Below, one piece after another: positions 24,495-35,737 of a stretch of DNA of 64,000 nt. Numbering within the stretch: the first letter of the stretch is position 1; each line of letters opens with the position of its first letter. Source of the stretch: Burkholderiales bacterium 67-32 (GTDB taxonomy: Bacteria > Pseudomonadota > Gammaproteobacteria > Burkholderiales > Burkholderiaceae_B). The position numbers were made by a program, and so were the translations under genes. The stretch lies in assembly GCA_001898625.1 (NCBI GenBank), contig MKUP01000010.1, positions 248,001-312,000 of the forward strand. Direction: 5' to 3'. The notes beneath the pieces were generated by a model, which worked only from the letters and a program-made list of their open reading frames with translations, did not search any database and was not told the origin of the DNA.

Positions 24495-25813
24495 TCGCCG
24501 CCCCCATCCACGATTCGACCAAGGAGACCGCCATTTCCACGCAGGTTCTTTCCCGGGCCAGGCTGCTGGCCGCAGGCCTGGCGATGCTGGCCGCCGCCCA
24601 GGCCCACGCCCAACTCGACACCGGCGCCTGCCTGGCCCGGCTGCGGCCGGCGGCGCCGGCCAACGGCATCCAGGTGGCCGACTTCGATACCTACACGCAG
24701 GGCGCGACGCTGCTGGCTTCCACGGTGGCCTCGGCCCGCGCCCAGCCCGAGGGCAAGGAGACCTGGTGGGACTACCTGGCCAAGACCGTGGACGAGGAAA
24801 GGGTGGCCGATGGACGCAAGCTGATGCAGGCCGAGGCCGCGCCGCTGTCGGAAATCGCCGCGCGCTACGAGGTGGACGGCGAGGTGATGGTGGCCATCTT
24901 CGGCATCGAGACCAACTTCGGCCGAGTGCTGGGCAAGACCCGGGTGCTGGATGCCTGGCTGACCCGCGCCTGCACCGAGAACAAGCCGTTGTGGATCAAG
25001 AACGTCTATGCGTCGATACGGATGCTGCGCGACGGGCTCGTGCAGCCGGACAGCTTCGTGGGATCGTGGAGCGGCGCTTTCGGCATGACCCAGTTCATTC
25101 CGACTTCGTACTATGAACTCGCGGCCGACGGCGACGGGGATGGACGGATAGACCTGTACGGGTCGCTGCCCGACGCGCTGGCCTCCACCGCCAGCCACCT
25201 GCGCAAGCGGCGGGCGCGATGGACGCGCGGACTGCTGCCGGTCATCGAGGTCAAGCTGCCCGCGGGCGTGGTGGCGGGCGTGCCCGCAGACCAGGAGTTC
25301 GCGGGCTCGGAGCGCCGCACGCTGGCCGAATGGACGGCCCGCGGCGTGACGCGCGTGGACGGCGGCCGGCCGGACCGGCTGCGCGGCGGCGAGCCGGCCC
25401 CGGAATCGCCCGCCTATCTGTTCGCGCCCACCGGCGCGGGCGGCCCGGTCTTCCTGGCCACGCGCAACTTCGACGCCATCCTGAGCTACAACGGCTCGCA
25501 CAAATACGCGCTGGCGGTCAGCCTGCTGATCGACCGGCTGCGCGGCGAGCCGCCCATCGCCACGCCGTGGCCGACCGACGATCCCGGCCTGTCGCGCGCC
25601 GAGATCCGCGAATTGCAGGCCTTGCTGCTGGCGCGGGGCCACGACATCGGCACGCCCGACGGCATTCCGGGCAGCCGCACGCGCGACGCCGTGGCCGCCG
25701 AGCAATTGCGGGCGGGCCTGACCGTCGACGGCCGGGTGGGCCAGCGGATCCTGCAGACGCTGCGGCAGGATCCGTTGCCGCGGCCCGCCGCGCCGGAGCA
25801 GGGAGGCGCATGA
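24491..25813 (+). CDS. Lytic murein transglycosylase, MltB type, with peptidoglycan-binding domain
   Basis: A 440-residue periplasmic enzyme that cleaves peptidoglycan glycan strands to 1,6-anhydro products. A signal peptide (ending QAHAQLD) is followed by the SLT_2 domain, with catalytic Glu-140 in FGIETNFGR and the family segment GSWSGAFGMTQFIPTSYY. The C-terminal 60 residues form a PG_binding_1 domain (LSRAEIRELQALLLARGHDIGTPDGIPGSRTRDAV). It overlaps both neighbours by 4 bp. Confidence 0.92.
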   Translation: MIAAPIHDSTKETAISTQVLSRARLLAAGLAMLAAAQAHAQLDTGACLARLRPAAPANGIQVADFDTYTQGATLLASTVASARAQPEGKETWWDYLAKTVDEERVADGRKLMQAEAAPLSEIAARYEVDGEVMVAIFGIETNFGRVLGKTRVLDAWLTRACTENKPLWIKNVYASIRMLRDGLVQPDSFVGSWSGAFGMTQFIPTSYYELAADGDGDGRIDLYGSLPDALASTASHLRKRRARWTRGLLPVIEVKLPAGVVAGVPADQEFAGSERRTLAEWTARGVTRVDGGRPDRLRGGEPAPESPAYLFAPTGAGGPVFLATRNFDAILSYNGSHKYALAVSLLIDRLRGEPPIATPWPTDDPGLSRAEIRELQALLLARGHDIGTPDGIPGSRTRDAVAAEQLRAGLTVDGRVGQRILQTLRQDPLPRPAAPEQGGA

Positions 25814-26538
25814 GTACCGCGCCCGCGCCGGGCATCCTGGCCGTCGACATCGGCGGCACGGGACTGAAAACCGCCGTCATCGACGACGCGGGCCGGCTGC
25901 TGGGCCAGCACCTGCGGGTGCCCACGCCCCATCCTTGTCCGCCGAACCGACTGCTGGACGAGGTCGCGCGCATGGCCGCCACGCTGGGCGGCTACGACCG
26001 GATCTCCATCGGCTTTCCCGGTGTCGTCCGGCGGCAGCGTGTGCTGACCGCCGTCAATCTCGGATCGCCCGCATGGCTGGGATTTCCGCTGGCGCAGGCG
26101 CTGGGCGACCGGCTGGGCCACCCGGCGCGGATGGTGAACGATGCCGACATGCAGGGCTACGGCCTGGCGTCGGGCGCAGGCCTGGAATTCGTCATGACGC
26201 TGGGCACCGGCGTGGGCACGGCGCTGTTCCGCGACGGCCAACTGATGCCGCACCTGGAACTCGCGCACCATCCCATGGAGGACGGCAAGACCTACGAGGA
26301 ATGCCTGGGCGACGCGGCGTTGCGGGCCGAGGGCGAGGAATGCTGGAACCGGCGCCTGTCGCGCGCGCTGGAACTGGTCGACATCCTGCTCAAGCCGGAC
26401 CGCATCCACCTGGGCGGCGGCAATGCGCGGGAAGTGGCGGCGGGTCGGCTGCCGTCCCATGTCGAGGTGGGTTCGAACGATGCCGGGCTGGCCGGCGGGG
26501 CGGCGTTGTGGCGGAGCTGGGATCCGGCCCATGCCTGA
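25810..26538 (+). CDS. ROK-family sugar kinase (polyphosphate glucokinase-like)
   Basis: A 242-residue kinase of the ROK/hexokinase fold. The phosphate-binding motif DIGGTGLKT, the substrate Asp in NDADMQGYG and LGTGVGTALF are present. The short length and the direct DIGGTG start resemble polyphosphate/ATP glucokinase PpgK. Catalysis on glucose is likely but not certain. It is translationally coupled to mltB. Confidence 0.83.
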   Translation: MSTAPAPGILAVDIGGTGLKTAVIDDAGRLLGQHLRVPTPHPCPPNRLLDEVARMAATLGGYDRISIGFPGVVRRQRVLTAVNLGSPAWLGFPLAQALGDRLGHPARMVNDADMQGYGLASGAGLEFVMTLGTGVGTALFRDGQLMPHLELAHHPMEDGKTYEECLGDAALRAEGEECWNRRLSRALELVDILLKPDRIHLGGGNAREVAAGRLPSHVEVGSNDAGLAGGAALWRSWDPAHA

Positions 26539-26556
26539 AGGGCGCGGCAACAAGCC

Positions 26557-26892
26557 CTACGGCAGTTCGGCCGGGTAGCTGTCCAGCGCGAGCGAGACCT
26601 GGCGGCGGATGTCCCAATCGGCCAGGGTCGCCTGCACCGCGCCGTAATAGACGCCGTTCTTGACCACGAACATCGAGGGCAGGTGGAACACCTCATAGCG
26701 TTCGACCAGCCCCCGGTTGCGGCCGGCGTCGATCCAGCAGATGCGGGCCACCGGCAGGCTCATGTCGGGCAACTGGGCGCGTGCCAGCCGGCAGTTGGGG
26801 CAGGTGTCGCTGGTGAAGACCAGCAGCGAGGTGCCGGGTGCGTCCAGCAGGAAGCGGTCGGCGGTGCCGTCGTCGATGTCGATCTGTTCCAT
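26557..26892 (-). CDS. Thioredoxin-like protein with CPNC motif
   Basis: A 111-residue cytoplasmic thioredoxin-fold protein. The redox pair is in FTSDTCPNCRLARAQLP, and the cis-proline follows in VFHLPSMFVVKNG. CPNC differs from the CGPC of classical thioredoxins and suggests glutaredoxin-like or scaffold use. It is convergent with the ROK kinase gene and divergent from tag. Confidence 0.82.
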   Translation of the reverse strand: MEQIDIDDGTADRFLLDAPGTSLLVFTSDTCPNCRLARAQLPDMSLPVARICWIDAGRNRGLVERYEVFHLPSMFVVKNGVYYGAVQATLADWDIRRQVSLALDSYPAELP

Positions 26893-26971
26893 GGGGAAAA
26901 AAAGAGGAGGCCGGTGAGCGCCGCACTGTGTACATGGGCGAGAATATATCGGATTTCCCTTTTCGGGCCCC

Positions 26972-27601
26972 ATGTCCATGCAAGCCAACGACCACGATGA
27001 ACCGCCGCGCCGCTGTGCGTGGGCCGGCAACGACGCCCTGTACGTCTCCTACCATGACGAGGAATGGGGCCGCCCCCTGGACGGCGAGGCGGCGCTGTTC
27101 GAGCGCATCAGCCTGGAGGGTTTCCAGGCCGGGCTGAGCTGGCTCACCATTCTGCGCAAGCGGCCGGCCTTCCGGCAGGCCTTCGCCGGCTTCGAGATCG
27201 ACGAGGTGGCCGCCTTCGGCGCCCGCGACGTCGAACGCCTGCTGGCCGACACGGGTATCGTGCGGCACCGGGGCAAGATCGAGGCCGTGATCAACAACGC
27301 GTGCCGGGCGCGCGAGCTGCGTGCCGAGGAAGGTTCGCTCGCGGCCTTCCTGTGGCGCTACGAACCCGCCGGCGCCTACGAGGGGCCGGCGCGCGCCGAG
27401 TCGCCGGAATCCAAGGCCCTGTCCAAGGAACTCAAGCGGCGCGGCTGGCGCTTCGTGGGGCCGACCACGATGTACTCGCTGATGCAGGCCGTCGGCATGG
27501 TCAACGACCATGGGCCCGATTGCGCCTGCAGGAAGGAAGTCGAAGCCCTGCGAGCCGCCTTCCCCCGGCCGGGCGCCGCCGGCCGGCGCAAGCGGGCCTG
27601 A
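26972..27601 (+). CDS. tag: DNA-3-methyladenine glycosylase I
   Basis: A 209-residue DNA repair enzyme that excises 3-methyladenine. The Zn-binding residues typical of Tag are in RRCAWAG, YHDEEWG and the C-terminal HGPDCACR. The HhH region (GLSWLTILRKRPAFRQAFAGFE) and the FVGPTTMYSLMQAVGMVNDH motif are complete. Two in-frame ATGs (26972 and 26978) are possible starts. Confidence 0.95.
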   Translation: MSMQANDHDEPPRRCAWAGNDALYVSYHDEEWGRPLDGEAALFERISLEGFQAGLSWLTILRKRPAFRQAFAGFEIDEVAAFGARDVERLLADTGIVRHRGKIEAVINNACRARELRAEEGSLAAFLWRYEPAGAYEGPARAESPESKALSKELKRRGWRFVGPTTMYSLMQAVGMVNDHGPDCACRKEVEALRAAFPRPGAAGRRKRA

Positions 27602-27623
27602 GTACGCCCCGCCTCCTATGAAG

Positions 27624-27646
27624 CAACGTGCACAGGTAGCACGTTG
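27624..27646. promoter_or_regulatory. Perfect 8-bp inverted repeat upstream of aspT
   Basis: CAACGTGC-N7-GCACGTTG, followed by a second small palindrome CGGATA-GAG-TATCCG at 27656-27670. Both lie in the 175-bp space between tag and aspT. They may be a regulator site for aspT-aspD or a weak terminator of tag; no U tract is seen. Confidence 0.45.
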
Positions 27647-27776
27647 TGATGACTTCGGATAGAGTATCCGGGCTGGATGCAGTGCCTTGTCGCGTTACCG
27701 GTTGGTTTCCCTGTCCGATCCCCGGTGTCACGAGTGCCGCGGGTGATGGACCGAAGCATTCGCACGGGGGCAGGTC

Positions 27777-29468
27777 ATGACGTGGGTACTTGAGGCCATC
27801 AGGCAGTCGCCGGAGATCCTGCTGTTCCTCTCGCTGGCGATCGGCTTCTGGATAGGCAGATTCCAGTTCGGCAGGTTCCAGCTCGGGGGCGTGGCCGGTT
27901 CGCTGCTGGTGGCCGTGCTGTTCAGCCAGCTCGGCGTCTCCATCGACAACGGCGTCAAGGCGGTGCTCTTCGCGCTGTTCATCTATGCCGTCGGCTTCGA
28001 GAGCGGTCCCCAGTTCTTCAAGTCCCTCGGACGCCAATCCCTGAAGGAAATCGCCATGGCGGCGGTGCTGGCCATCACCGGCCTCGTCACCGTGGTGGTG
28101 CTGGCGCGCCTGTTCGGCCTGGACAAGGGCCTGGCCGCCGGCGTGGCGGCGGGGGGGCTGACGCAGTCGGCCATCATCGGCACCGCCGGCTCGGCGCTGG
28201 CCAAGCTGGGCCTGCCGCCCGACGAACTCCAGCGCCTGCAGGCCAACGTGGCCATCGGCTACGCCGTGACCTACATCTTCGGTTCGTTCGGCGCCATCAT
28301 CATCTGCGTCAACGTGCTGCCGAAATTCATGGGCCGCGACATCCGGGAGGACGCGGTGAAGGCCGAGACCGCCATGAGCGCCGGCATGATCGTGCCCGGC
28401 GCGGGTGAGCAGCTCGCCGCGCCCGAGGTGGTGGGGCGGCTCTATCGCGCCGGCCCGGCCGCGGGCAGCACCGTGGCCGAGATCGAGGCGCTGGCGCCCA
28501 ACGGCATGGCGGTGACGGTCGAGCGCATCAAGCGCGACGGCCAGATCATTCCCGCGCAGGCCGACCTGAAGCTGCACGCCACCGACATCGTGCTGCTGGC
28601 CGGCAGGCGGGCGGCCGTGATGGCGGCGCGCCAGGTGCTGGGGGACGAGGTGCTGTCGTCCAGCGGCATGGACATGGTCATGGTCACGCGCGACGTGCTG
28701 ATCACCGGTGCCGGCTACCTGGGCAAGACCGTCGCCCAGATACGGACGGGCATCGCCGCCGACATCCGCCACGGCATCGTGGTGCTGGGCCTGAAGCGCG
28801 ACGGCCGGCCGCTGTCGATGGAGCCGGGCACGGTGATCCGGGCGGGCGACGTGGCGGTGCTGTTCGGTACCGGCAACGACATCCAGCGCGCGGCGCACAG
28901 CGTGGGCACCGTCATCGTGCCCAGCGACAAGACCGACTGGGTCTATCACGGCCTGGGCCTGGCGGTGGGACTGATCATCGGGCTGGCGGTGCTGCGCATC
29001 GGGTCCATTCCACTCACGCTGGGCAGCGGGGGCGGGGCGCTTCTGTCCGGACTGCTGTTCGGTTGGTATCGCACGCGGCGGATGAGCCTGGGCAACATGC
29101 CCACCGGCGCCTCGACGCTGCTGCGGGACCTGGGCCTGGCGGGGTTCGTCGCCGTGGTCGGCCTGCAATCCGGGCTGCAGGCGGTCGACACCGTACGCAC
29201 CAGCGGTCTGTCCATCTTCCTGATCGGCGTGGCGGTCACCATCGTGCCGCTGCTCATCACCATGGTGTTCGGCCGCTACGTGCTGCGTTACGACAACGCA
29301 GCGGTGTTCGCCGGCGCGCTGTCCGGATCGCGCAGCGCCAACCCGGCCTTTGGCGAGGTGCTGGACAAGGCCGGCAATTCCGTGCCGACGGTGCCGTTCG
29401 CCGTGACCTATGCCCTGGCCAATGTCTTCCTGACCCTGCTCGGTCCGCTGGTCGTCGCCTTCGCCTAG
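27777..29468 (+). CDS. aspT: Aspartate:alanine exchanger (AspT, AAE family)
   Basis: A 563-residue inner-membrane antiporter. Two hydrophobic AspT/YidE-type halves (about residues 10-175 and 385-560) flank a cytoplasmic stretch with two TrkA_C (RCK_C) domains. GGLTQSAIIGTAGSALAKLGL and SGSRSANPAFGEVLDKAGNSVPTVPFAVTYALANV match conserved helices of the family. The next gene encodes the partner decarboxylase. Exchange of Asp(-1) in for Ala(0) out, together with a proton used in the cytoplasm, makes a proton-motive force, as shown in Tetragenococcus. Confidence 0.92.
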   Translation: MTWVLEAIRQSPEILLFLSLAIGFWIGRFQFGRFQLGGVAGSLLVAVLFSQLGVSIDNGVKAVLFALFIYAVGFESGPQFFKSLGRQSLKEIAMAAVLAITGLVTVVVLARLFGLDKGLAAGVAAGGLTQSAIIGTAGSALAKLGLPPDELQRLQANVAIGYAVTYIFGSFGAIIICVNVLPKFMGRDIREDAVKAETAMSAGMIVPGAGEQLAAPEVVGRLYRAGPAAGSTVAEIEALAPNGMAVTVERIKRDGQIIPAQADLKLHATDIVLLAGRRAAVMAARQVLGDEVLSSSGMDMVMVTRDVLITGAGYLGKTVAQIRTGIAADIRHGIVVLGLKRDGRPLSMEPGTVIRAGDVAVLFGTGNDIQRAAHSVGTVIVPSDKTDWVYHGLGLAVGLIIGLAVLRIGSIPLTLGSGGGALLSGLLFGWYRTRRMSLGNMPTGASTLLRDLGLAGFVAVVGLQSGLQAVDTVRTSGLSIFLIGVAVTIVPLLITMVFGRYVLRYDNAAVFAGALSGSRSANPAFGEVLDKAGNSVPTVPFAVTYALANVFLTLLGPLVVAFA

Positions 29469-31157
<1,689 letters not shown>

Positions 31158-31164
31158 CCTGGGG

Positions 31165-32586
31165 CTATTCCCAGCCGCCGCCCAGCGCCAGGAACAGCGC
31201 GGCCTGGTCGGCGGCCAGTTGCCCTTGCGCGGCGGTCAGCGCGCTTTCCGAACCGGCCAGGGTGCGGTCGGCGTCCAGCGCCGTCAGGAAATCGGTGCGC
31301 CCCAGGCGATACAGTGTGCGCGCCTGTTCGGCGGCGTCACGGTTGCGGTCGCGGGCGGCGCGCAGCGCGTCGGTCCGGTCCAGGTCACGGGCATACACGG
31401 TCAGTGCGCTGGAAGTCTCGCGCAGCGCGTTCAGCACCGCCGCGTCGAAGCGGGCCAGCGCCGCCGCGCTGCCAGCCTCGGCCTGTTCGATATGGCTGCG
31501 CGCCAGGCCGGTGTTGGGCAGGCTCCAGGAGATGAGCGGCCCCAGGCTCCAGCGCAAGCTGTTGTCGGCGCCGAAGCGCGACAGCGTGCCGGTGCTGCCG
31601 GCCGACAGGCCCAGCGAGATGCTGGGATACAGCTCGGCCGTGGCCACGCCTATACGGGCGGTGGCGGCGGCCAGCGAACGCTCGGCCTGGCGGATGTCGG
31701 GCCGCCGGCGCAGCAGCGCCGCACCGTCGCCCACGGGAATCGGGTCGCGCAGGGTGGGCGGAGCGTGGCACGTGGCCAGGGAAGCGGGCATCGAACCCGG
31801 CACCTTGCCCACCAGGACGGCCAGCCGGTAGAGCGCGGTGGCGCGCTGCGCTTCCAGCGGCGGCACGGCCGCCCGCAACTGTTCGAGCTGGCCCTGGGCG
31901 CGGCTGATGTCCAGCGAGGTACCCCGGCCCATGCCCGCGCGCTTGCGGGTGAGATCGGCGAACTGTTCCTGCAGCGCGATGGAATGCCGGGCCACGTCCA
32001 GTTGCTGGCCGGCGGCGCAGGCATCGGCATAGGCCCGCACCGTGCCTGCGGCGACGTTGACCCGGGCCAGGTCGTAGGCGGCCTGGGCGGCGTCGGCGTC
32101 GGCATTGGCGGCCTCCAGGCCGCGCGAGAGCTTGCCGAACAGGTCGACCTGATAGGACACGGCGGCGCCCGCGTCGTAGCTGCCGATGCCGGGCAGGGCA
32201 TAGGGCACGCCCTTGGCCGCGCCCGAGGCGCGTCCATAGGCAGGGGCGGCGCTGACCGAGACGTTCGGACGCCGGCCGGCGCCCGCTTCGTCGACGACGG
32301 CGGCGGCGCGTTGCAGGTTGGCGGCGGCGACGCGCAGGTCGGTATTGGCGGCGAAAGCCTGTCCGACCAGATCGTCCAGCACCGGATCGTCGTACAAACG
32401 CCACCAGTGGGCAGGCAATGGCGCCGACCGGGCGGACGAGGCCTCAAGTCCGGCCAGCGGGCCGTTGGCGGCATGGAGCCTGACCGCGGCCTGCCCGGGA
32501 ACCTGGTAGTCGGGACCGACGGTCGAGCAGGCGGCCATCGCCCCCAGCAGCGCTGCGGCCAGGCAGCGCAAGGCATGGGTCTTCAT
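31165..32586 (-). CDS. Outer-membrane efflux lipoprotein (NodT family) of the FUSC pump
   Basis: A 473-residue TolC/OprM-type outer-membrane channel. The signal peptide has lipobox Cys-20 (AMAAC), followed by the STVGPDYQVP start usual for NodT lipoproteins. Two OEP repeats follow, with LLRRRPDIRQAERSLAAATARIGVATAELYP in the second. It is the last gene of the marR-FUSC-DUF1656-HlyD operon and overlaps the HlyD gene by 4 bp. It probably forms the exit duct for aromatic acids or drugs. Confidence 0.92.
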   Translation of the reverse strand: MKTHALRCLAAALLGAMAACSTVGPDYQVPGQAAVRLHAANGPLAGLEASSARSAPLPAHWWRLYDDPVLDDLVGQAFAANTDLRVAAANLQRAAAVVDEAGAGRRPNVSVSAAPAYGRASGAAKGVPYALPGIGSYDAGAAVSYQVDLFGKLSRGLEAANADADAAQAAYDLARVNVAAGTVRAYADACAAGQQLDVARHSIALQEQFADLTRKRAGMGRGTSLDISRAQGQLEQLRAAVPPLEAQRATALYRLAVLVGKVPGSMPASLATCHAPPTLRDPIPVGDGAALLRRRPDIRQAERSLAAATARIGVATAELYPSISLGLSAGSTGTLSRFGADNSLRWSLGPLISWSLPNTGLARSHIEQAEAGSAAALARFDAAVLNALRETSSALTVYARDLDRTDALRAARDRNRDAAEQARTLYRLGRTDFLTALDADRTLAGSESALTAAQGQLAADQAALFLALGGGWE

Positions 32587-33488
32587 GAGGCCGCTCCTTC
32601 GGAGCGGCGGGGCGCGGCCGGCTCGCGTACTTCCACCCTGGCCGTCTGGCCCGCCACCAGCCTGACCGAATCGGGGACGCGGTCGATGGCCACGCGCACC
32701 GGAATGCGCTGGGCCAGCCGCACCCAGTTGAAGGTCGGGTTGACGTTGGGCAGCAGATTGGCGGCGGTGCTGCGGTCGCGGTCGGCGATGCCTTCGGAGA
32801 AACTCTCGACGTGGCCTTCCAGTGCTTCGCCCGCGCCCATCAGCAGCACCGAGGCCTGGTCGCCGACGTGGATGCGTGGCAGCTTGTTTTCCTCGAAATA
32901 GCCTTCGACGTAGAACGAGTCGCGATCGACCAGCGCCATGACGGCATGGCCGGCGGTGACGTAGGCGCCGCCTTGCAGGTCCAGGTTGGTCACGTAGCCG
33001 TTGACGGGCGAGACCACCGTGCTGCGGGTCAGGTTCAGCCGCGCCAGGTCCAGGTTGGCCTGGGCCTGGGCCAGCGCGGCGCGCAGTTGTTCGGCGCGCG
33101 ACCGGGCCTGTTCGCGGCTTTCCTGGGCGACCAGCTCGCCCAGTTCGCCGTTGCGGCGGATTTCGCGCGTGGCCTGGGCCAGGGCTGCGCGCTGCGACTG
33201 CACGGCGGCCTCGGCCTGGCGCACGGCCAGCTCGTAGCGGGCCTTGTCGATCTCGAACAGGACCTGTCCTGCGCGCACCGCCTGGTTGTCGCGTACCAGC
33301 ACCTGGGTGACGGGGCCGGTGACGTCAGGCGCGACCTGCACCACATAAGCCTTCACACGGCCATCGCGCGTCCACGGGCGGACCTCGTAGCGCTGCCACA
33401 GGGTCCAGCCGGCGGCGATGGCGATGGCCAGGACCAGCAGGGTCAATGCGAACCGGCCCAGCGCCGGCAATGAAATCTTGGGTATCAC
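32583..33488 (-). CDS. HlyD/AaeA-type membrane fusion protein
   Basis: A 301-residue periplasmic adaptor. One N-terminal membrane anchor (FALTLLVLAIAIAAGWTLW) is followed by the biotinyl-lipoyl segment (YVVQVAPDVTGPVTQVLVRDNQAVRAGQVLFEID), a coiled-coil hairpin (about residues 85-150) and a beta-barrel part. The start is GTG at 33488, 1 bp after the stop of the DUF1656 gene. It links the FUSC inner-membrane protein to the NodT channel. Confidence 0.9.
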   Translation of the reverse strand: MIPKISLPALGRFALTLLVLAIAIAAGWTLWQRYEVRPWTRDGRVKAYVVQVAPDVTGPVTQVLVRDNQAVRAGQVLFEIDKARYELAVRQAEAAVQSQRAALAQATREIRRNGELGELVAQESREQARSRAEQLRAALAQAQANLDLARLNLTRSTVVSPVNGYVTNLDLQGGAYVTAGHAVMALVDRDSFYVEGYFEENKLPRIHVGDQASVLLMGAGEALEGHVESFSEGIADRDRSTAANLLPNVNPTFNWVRLAQRIPVRVAIDRVPDSVRLVAGQTARVEVREPAAPRRSEGAAS

Positions 33489-33489
33489 G

Positions 33490-33696
33490 TTAGAACTCGC
33501 GGGTGAACAGGAACGACAGGCTGGCCAGGACGATGACGAACAGGCAGGCGTCGAACAGCGGAGGATGCCAGACCAGGCGGTAGAGCCCGAGGCGGGCCAG
33601 TCCGTGCCCGACCAGCCGCGACACGACGATGGCCGCGAAGGTCAACAGCAGCAGGGCGGGCACGTACAGGCCATAGACATTGACTTCAGCGAACAT
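33490..33696 (-). CDS. DUF1656 small membrane protein (AaeX-like)
   Basis: A 68-residue protein with two transmembrane helices (GLYVPALLLLTFAAIVVSRLV and LFDACLFVIVLASLSFLF) and the conserved WHPPLFDA loop of DUF1656. Its gene overlaps the end of the FUSC gene by 11 bp and sits directly before the HlyD gene, as aaeX does in E. coli. Its exact function in the pump is not known. Confidence 0.88.
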   Translation of the reverse strand: MFAEVNVYGLYVPALLLLTFAAIVVSRLVGHGLARLGLYRLVWHPPLFDACLFVIVLASLSFLFTREF

Positions 33697-35737
33697 GGTC
33701 GGGCTCCGGCAGGGAGGGTGCCGACTGATAGTCGTCGGCATCGGGATACAGATCGCGGCGGATGCCGCACAGCGCGGCCACGGCATCGCGCTGCGCGATG
33801 GAGGCCGGCAGCGCGCACACGGCACGCAGCAGGACGTCGATCCGCGCGAGCAGATCGGCGGCGGGGCGCTGGGTGGGCAGGCGCCGGCCGGCGAAGAACG
33901 AGGACAGCGCGGCCAGCAGCGGCCGCACGGACAGTTGCTCGCGATCCAGTTCAGGCCGCAGGCGCAGCAACTGCGTCATGTTCAGACCGATCCGCAGGTC
34001 CGCCAGCACATCGGCGCCCCGCAGGTCGGCATTGGCGCGGGCGGCCGCCAGGCGGGGCGCGAGCAGTGCCAGACGGTCCAGCATGCGGGCCGAGATCTCG
34101 GTCACGGCGATGTTGCGGGCCGAGTCGGCACGTCCCAGTTCGGCCAGTTCCCGCCAGTTCGCCCGCAGCAGCCTGAGCGCGCCATGGTCGGCGCTGATGG
34201 TGCGGAACAGGCGCGTGCAGACAGCGGCGGCCACGATGCCCGCCACCTGTGCCAGCATGCTGTTGGCGAAGGAGACGAGATCGGCGGTCTGGGTGTCGTG
34301 CATGGCCAGCGCCGAGGTCACGCCGAACAGGAAGGCCATCGCGCGGCCGGTGGTAGGCGGCCGAGCGATCAGGACGCCCAGCAGCAGGAACAGCGGCGCG
34401 GTGGTCAGCACCAGCATTTCGAAGCTGTGCACGGCCGGCAGCACGACCAGCAGGTAGAAGGCCGAACACGGGATGGACAGTAGCGTGAACTTCAGGAACA
34501 CCCGTATCGCCGGCACCGGGTTGTCCATGGTGGCGAACAGGCAGCAGAAGATGGCGGCCATCAGCGCCGCGCCCGATCCCGCCTGCCATGCGGTGGCGAT
34601 CCAGAACAGGCAGCAGGCCAGAATGGCCACGGTGGCCGCGAAGGCCGACAGCAGGGCCAGCCCGCGGTCGGTGTGCAGCACGCGCGGCGAACTAGGCTGT
34701 TCGCGGAGGGGTCCGGAGCGCGCGTCGTGCAGGCCCGCCTCGATATGCGTGCGCAGCGCGCTGGAGTCGGCGTAGGCATTGATCAGGGCCTTCAGCCGCG
34801 AACCCAGGCTGAGTTCGACCATGTCGCGCCAGCCCATGTCCGGCGAGACCACGGGATGATTCGCGTCGATGGCCCGCACCAGTCCGGCCAGCCGCGCCGG
34901 GTCCCGGGGCTGGGGGTCGCCGGTCCACGCGGCCACGTCCCGCATCACCGTTTCCCAACGGCGGGCCAGGCCGGTGGGCATCGCGCGCAGCACCGCCAGT
35001 CGGTCCTCGATGGCGGACAGCAGCGGCATCATCAGCGAAATGCGGTCCTGCACGGCGTGGATGGCATTCGAGGTCCAGCGCAGGTGCGAGGTATCGAAGG
35101 GCAGGTGGGTCGCCATCAGCCGCAGGTCGGTGACGTCGGCGGCCAGCTTGCGGCGGTCCAACTGGCCGACGTCGGATTTGCCGGCCAGCGTGTCGGCGAT
35201 CCAGCGCTGGGCGTCGTCGTAGGTTCGCTGCACGCGGGAGACGAGGACCGGACCGATGCCCTGCGGCATCACCAGGCTGTGGAGCAGCGTGGCGCAGGTA
35301 ATGCCCAGCAGGATCTCCTCCACGCGGGCCAGCGAGGTGTCGAAGATCTGCTCGGGCTGCGCGACGGCGGGAAAGCCGATCAGCGCGGCGGTGTAGCCCG
35401 CCAGCATGAACAGATAGGACCTGGGCGTGCGGTCGAGCAGCGAAATGTACAGGCACAGCCCCACCCACAGCGCGAACGCGAGCGACAGCAGTTCGGGCGC
35501 GTTGGCCAGGAGCGGCACGGCGGCCAGGGCCATGGCCGTCCCCAGCGTGGTGCCGGTGATGCGGTAGACCGCCTTGGACCGCACCGCGCCGGCCAGCGGG
35601 CTGCTGACCACATAGGCGGTGGTCATGGCCCAGAACGGACGCGGCAGGCCCATGCGCATCGCGAGATACAGGGCGAGGACCGCGGCGGCGTAGCTTTTGA
35701 GCGAGAACAGCGTTTCGGAAAGAGTGGGGGGCTTCAT
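33686..35737 (-). CDS. FUSC-family efflux inner-membrane protein (AaeB-like)
   Basis: A 683-residue inner-membrane protein with two sets of about five or six helices separated by cytoplasmic parts. The N-terminal segment (YAAAVLALYLAMRMGLPRPFWAMTTAYVVSSPLAGAVRSKAVYRITGTTLG) is the FUSC/PET motif. AaeB exports aromatic carboxylic acids such as p-hydroxybenzoate. The ATG at 35737 overlaps the marR stop (ATGA). The operon order marR, FUSC, DUF1656, HlyD and NodT is a complete tripartite pump. Confidence 0.9.
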   Translation of the reverse strand: MKPPTLSETLFSLKSYAAAVLALYLAMRMGLPRPFWAMTTAYVVSSPLAGAVRSKAVYRITGTTLGTAMALAAVPLLANAPELLSLAFALWVGLCLYISLLDRTPRSYLFMLAGYTAALIGFPAVAQPEQIFDTSLARVEEILLGITCATLLHSLVMPQGIGPVLVSRVQRTYDDAQRWIADTLAGKSDVGQLDRRKLAADVTDLRLMATHLPFDTSHLRWTSNAIHAVQDRISLMMPLLSAIEDRLAVLRAMPTGLARRWETVMRDVAAWTGDPQPRDPARLAGLVRAIDANHPVVSPDMGWRDMVELSLGSRLKALINAYADSSALRTHIEAGLHDARSGPLREQPSSPRVLHTDRGLALLSAFAATVAILACCLFWIATAWQAGSGAALMAAIFCCLFATMDNPVPAIRVFLKFTLLSIPCSAFYLLVVLPAVHSFEMLVLTTAPLFLLLGVLIARPPTTGRAMAFLFGVTSALAMHDTQTADLVSFANSMLAQVAGIVAAAVCTRLFRTISADHGALRLLRANWRELAELGRADSARNIAVTEISARMLDRLALLAPRLAAARANADLRGADVLADLRIGLNMTQLLRLRPELDREQLSVRPLLAALSSFFAGRRLPTQRPAADLLARIDVLLRAVCALPASIAQRDAVAALCGIRRDLYPDADDYQSAPSLPEPDHVR

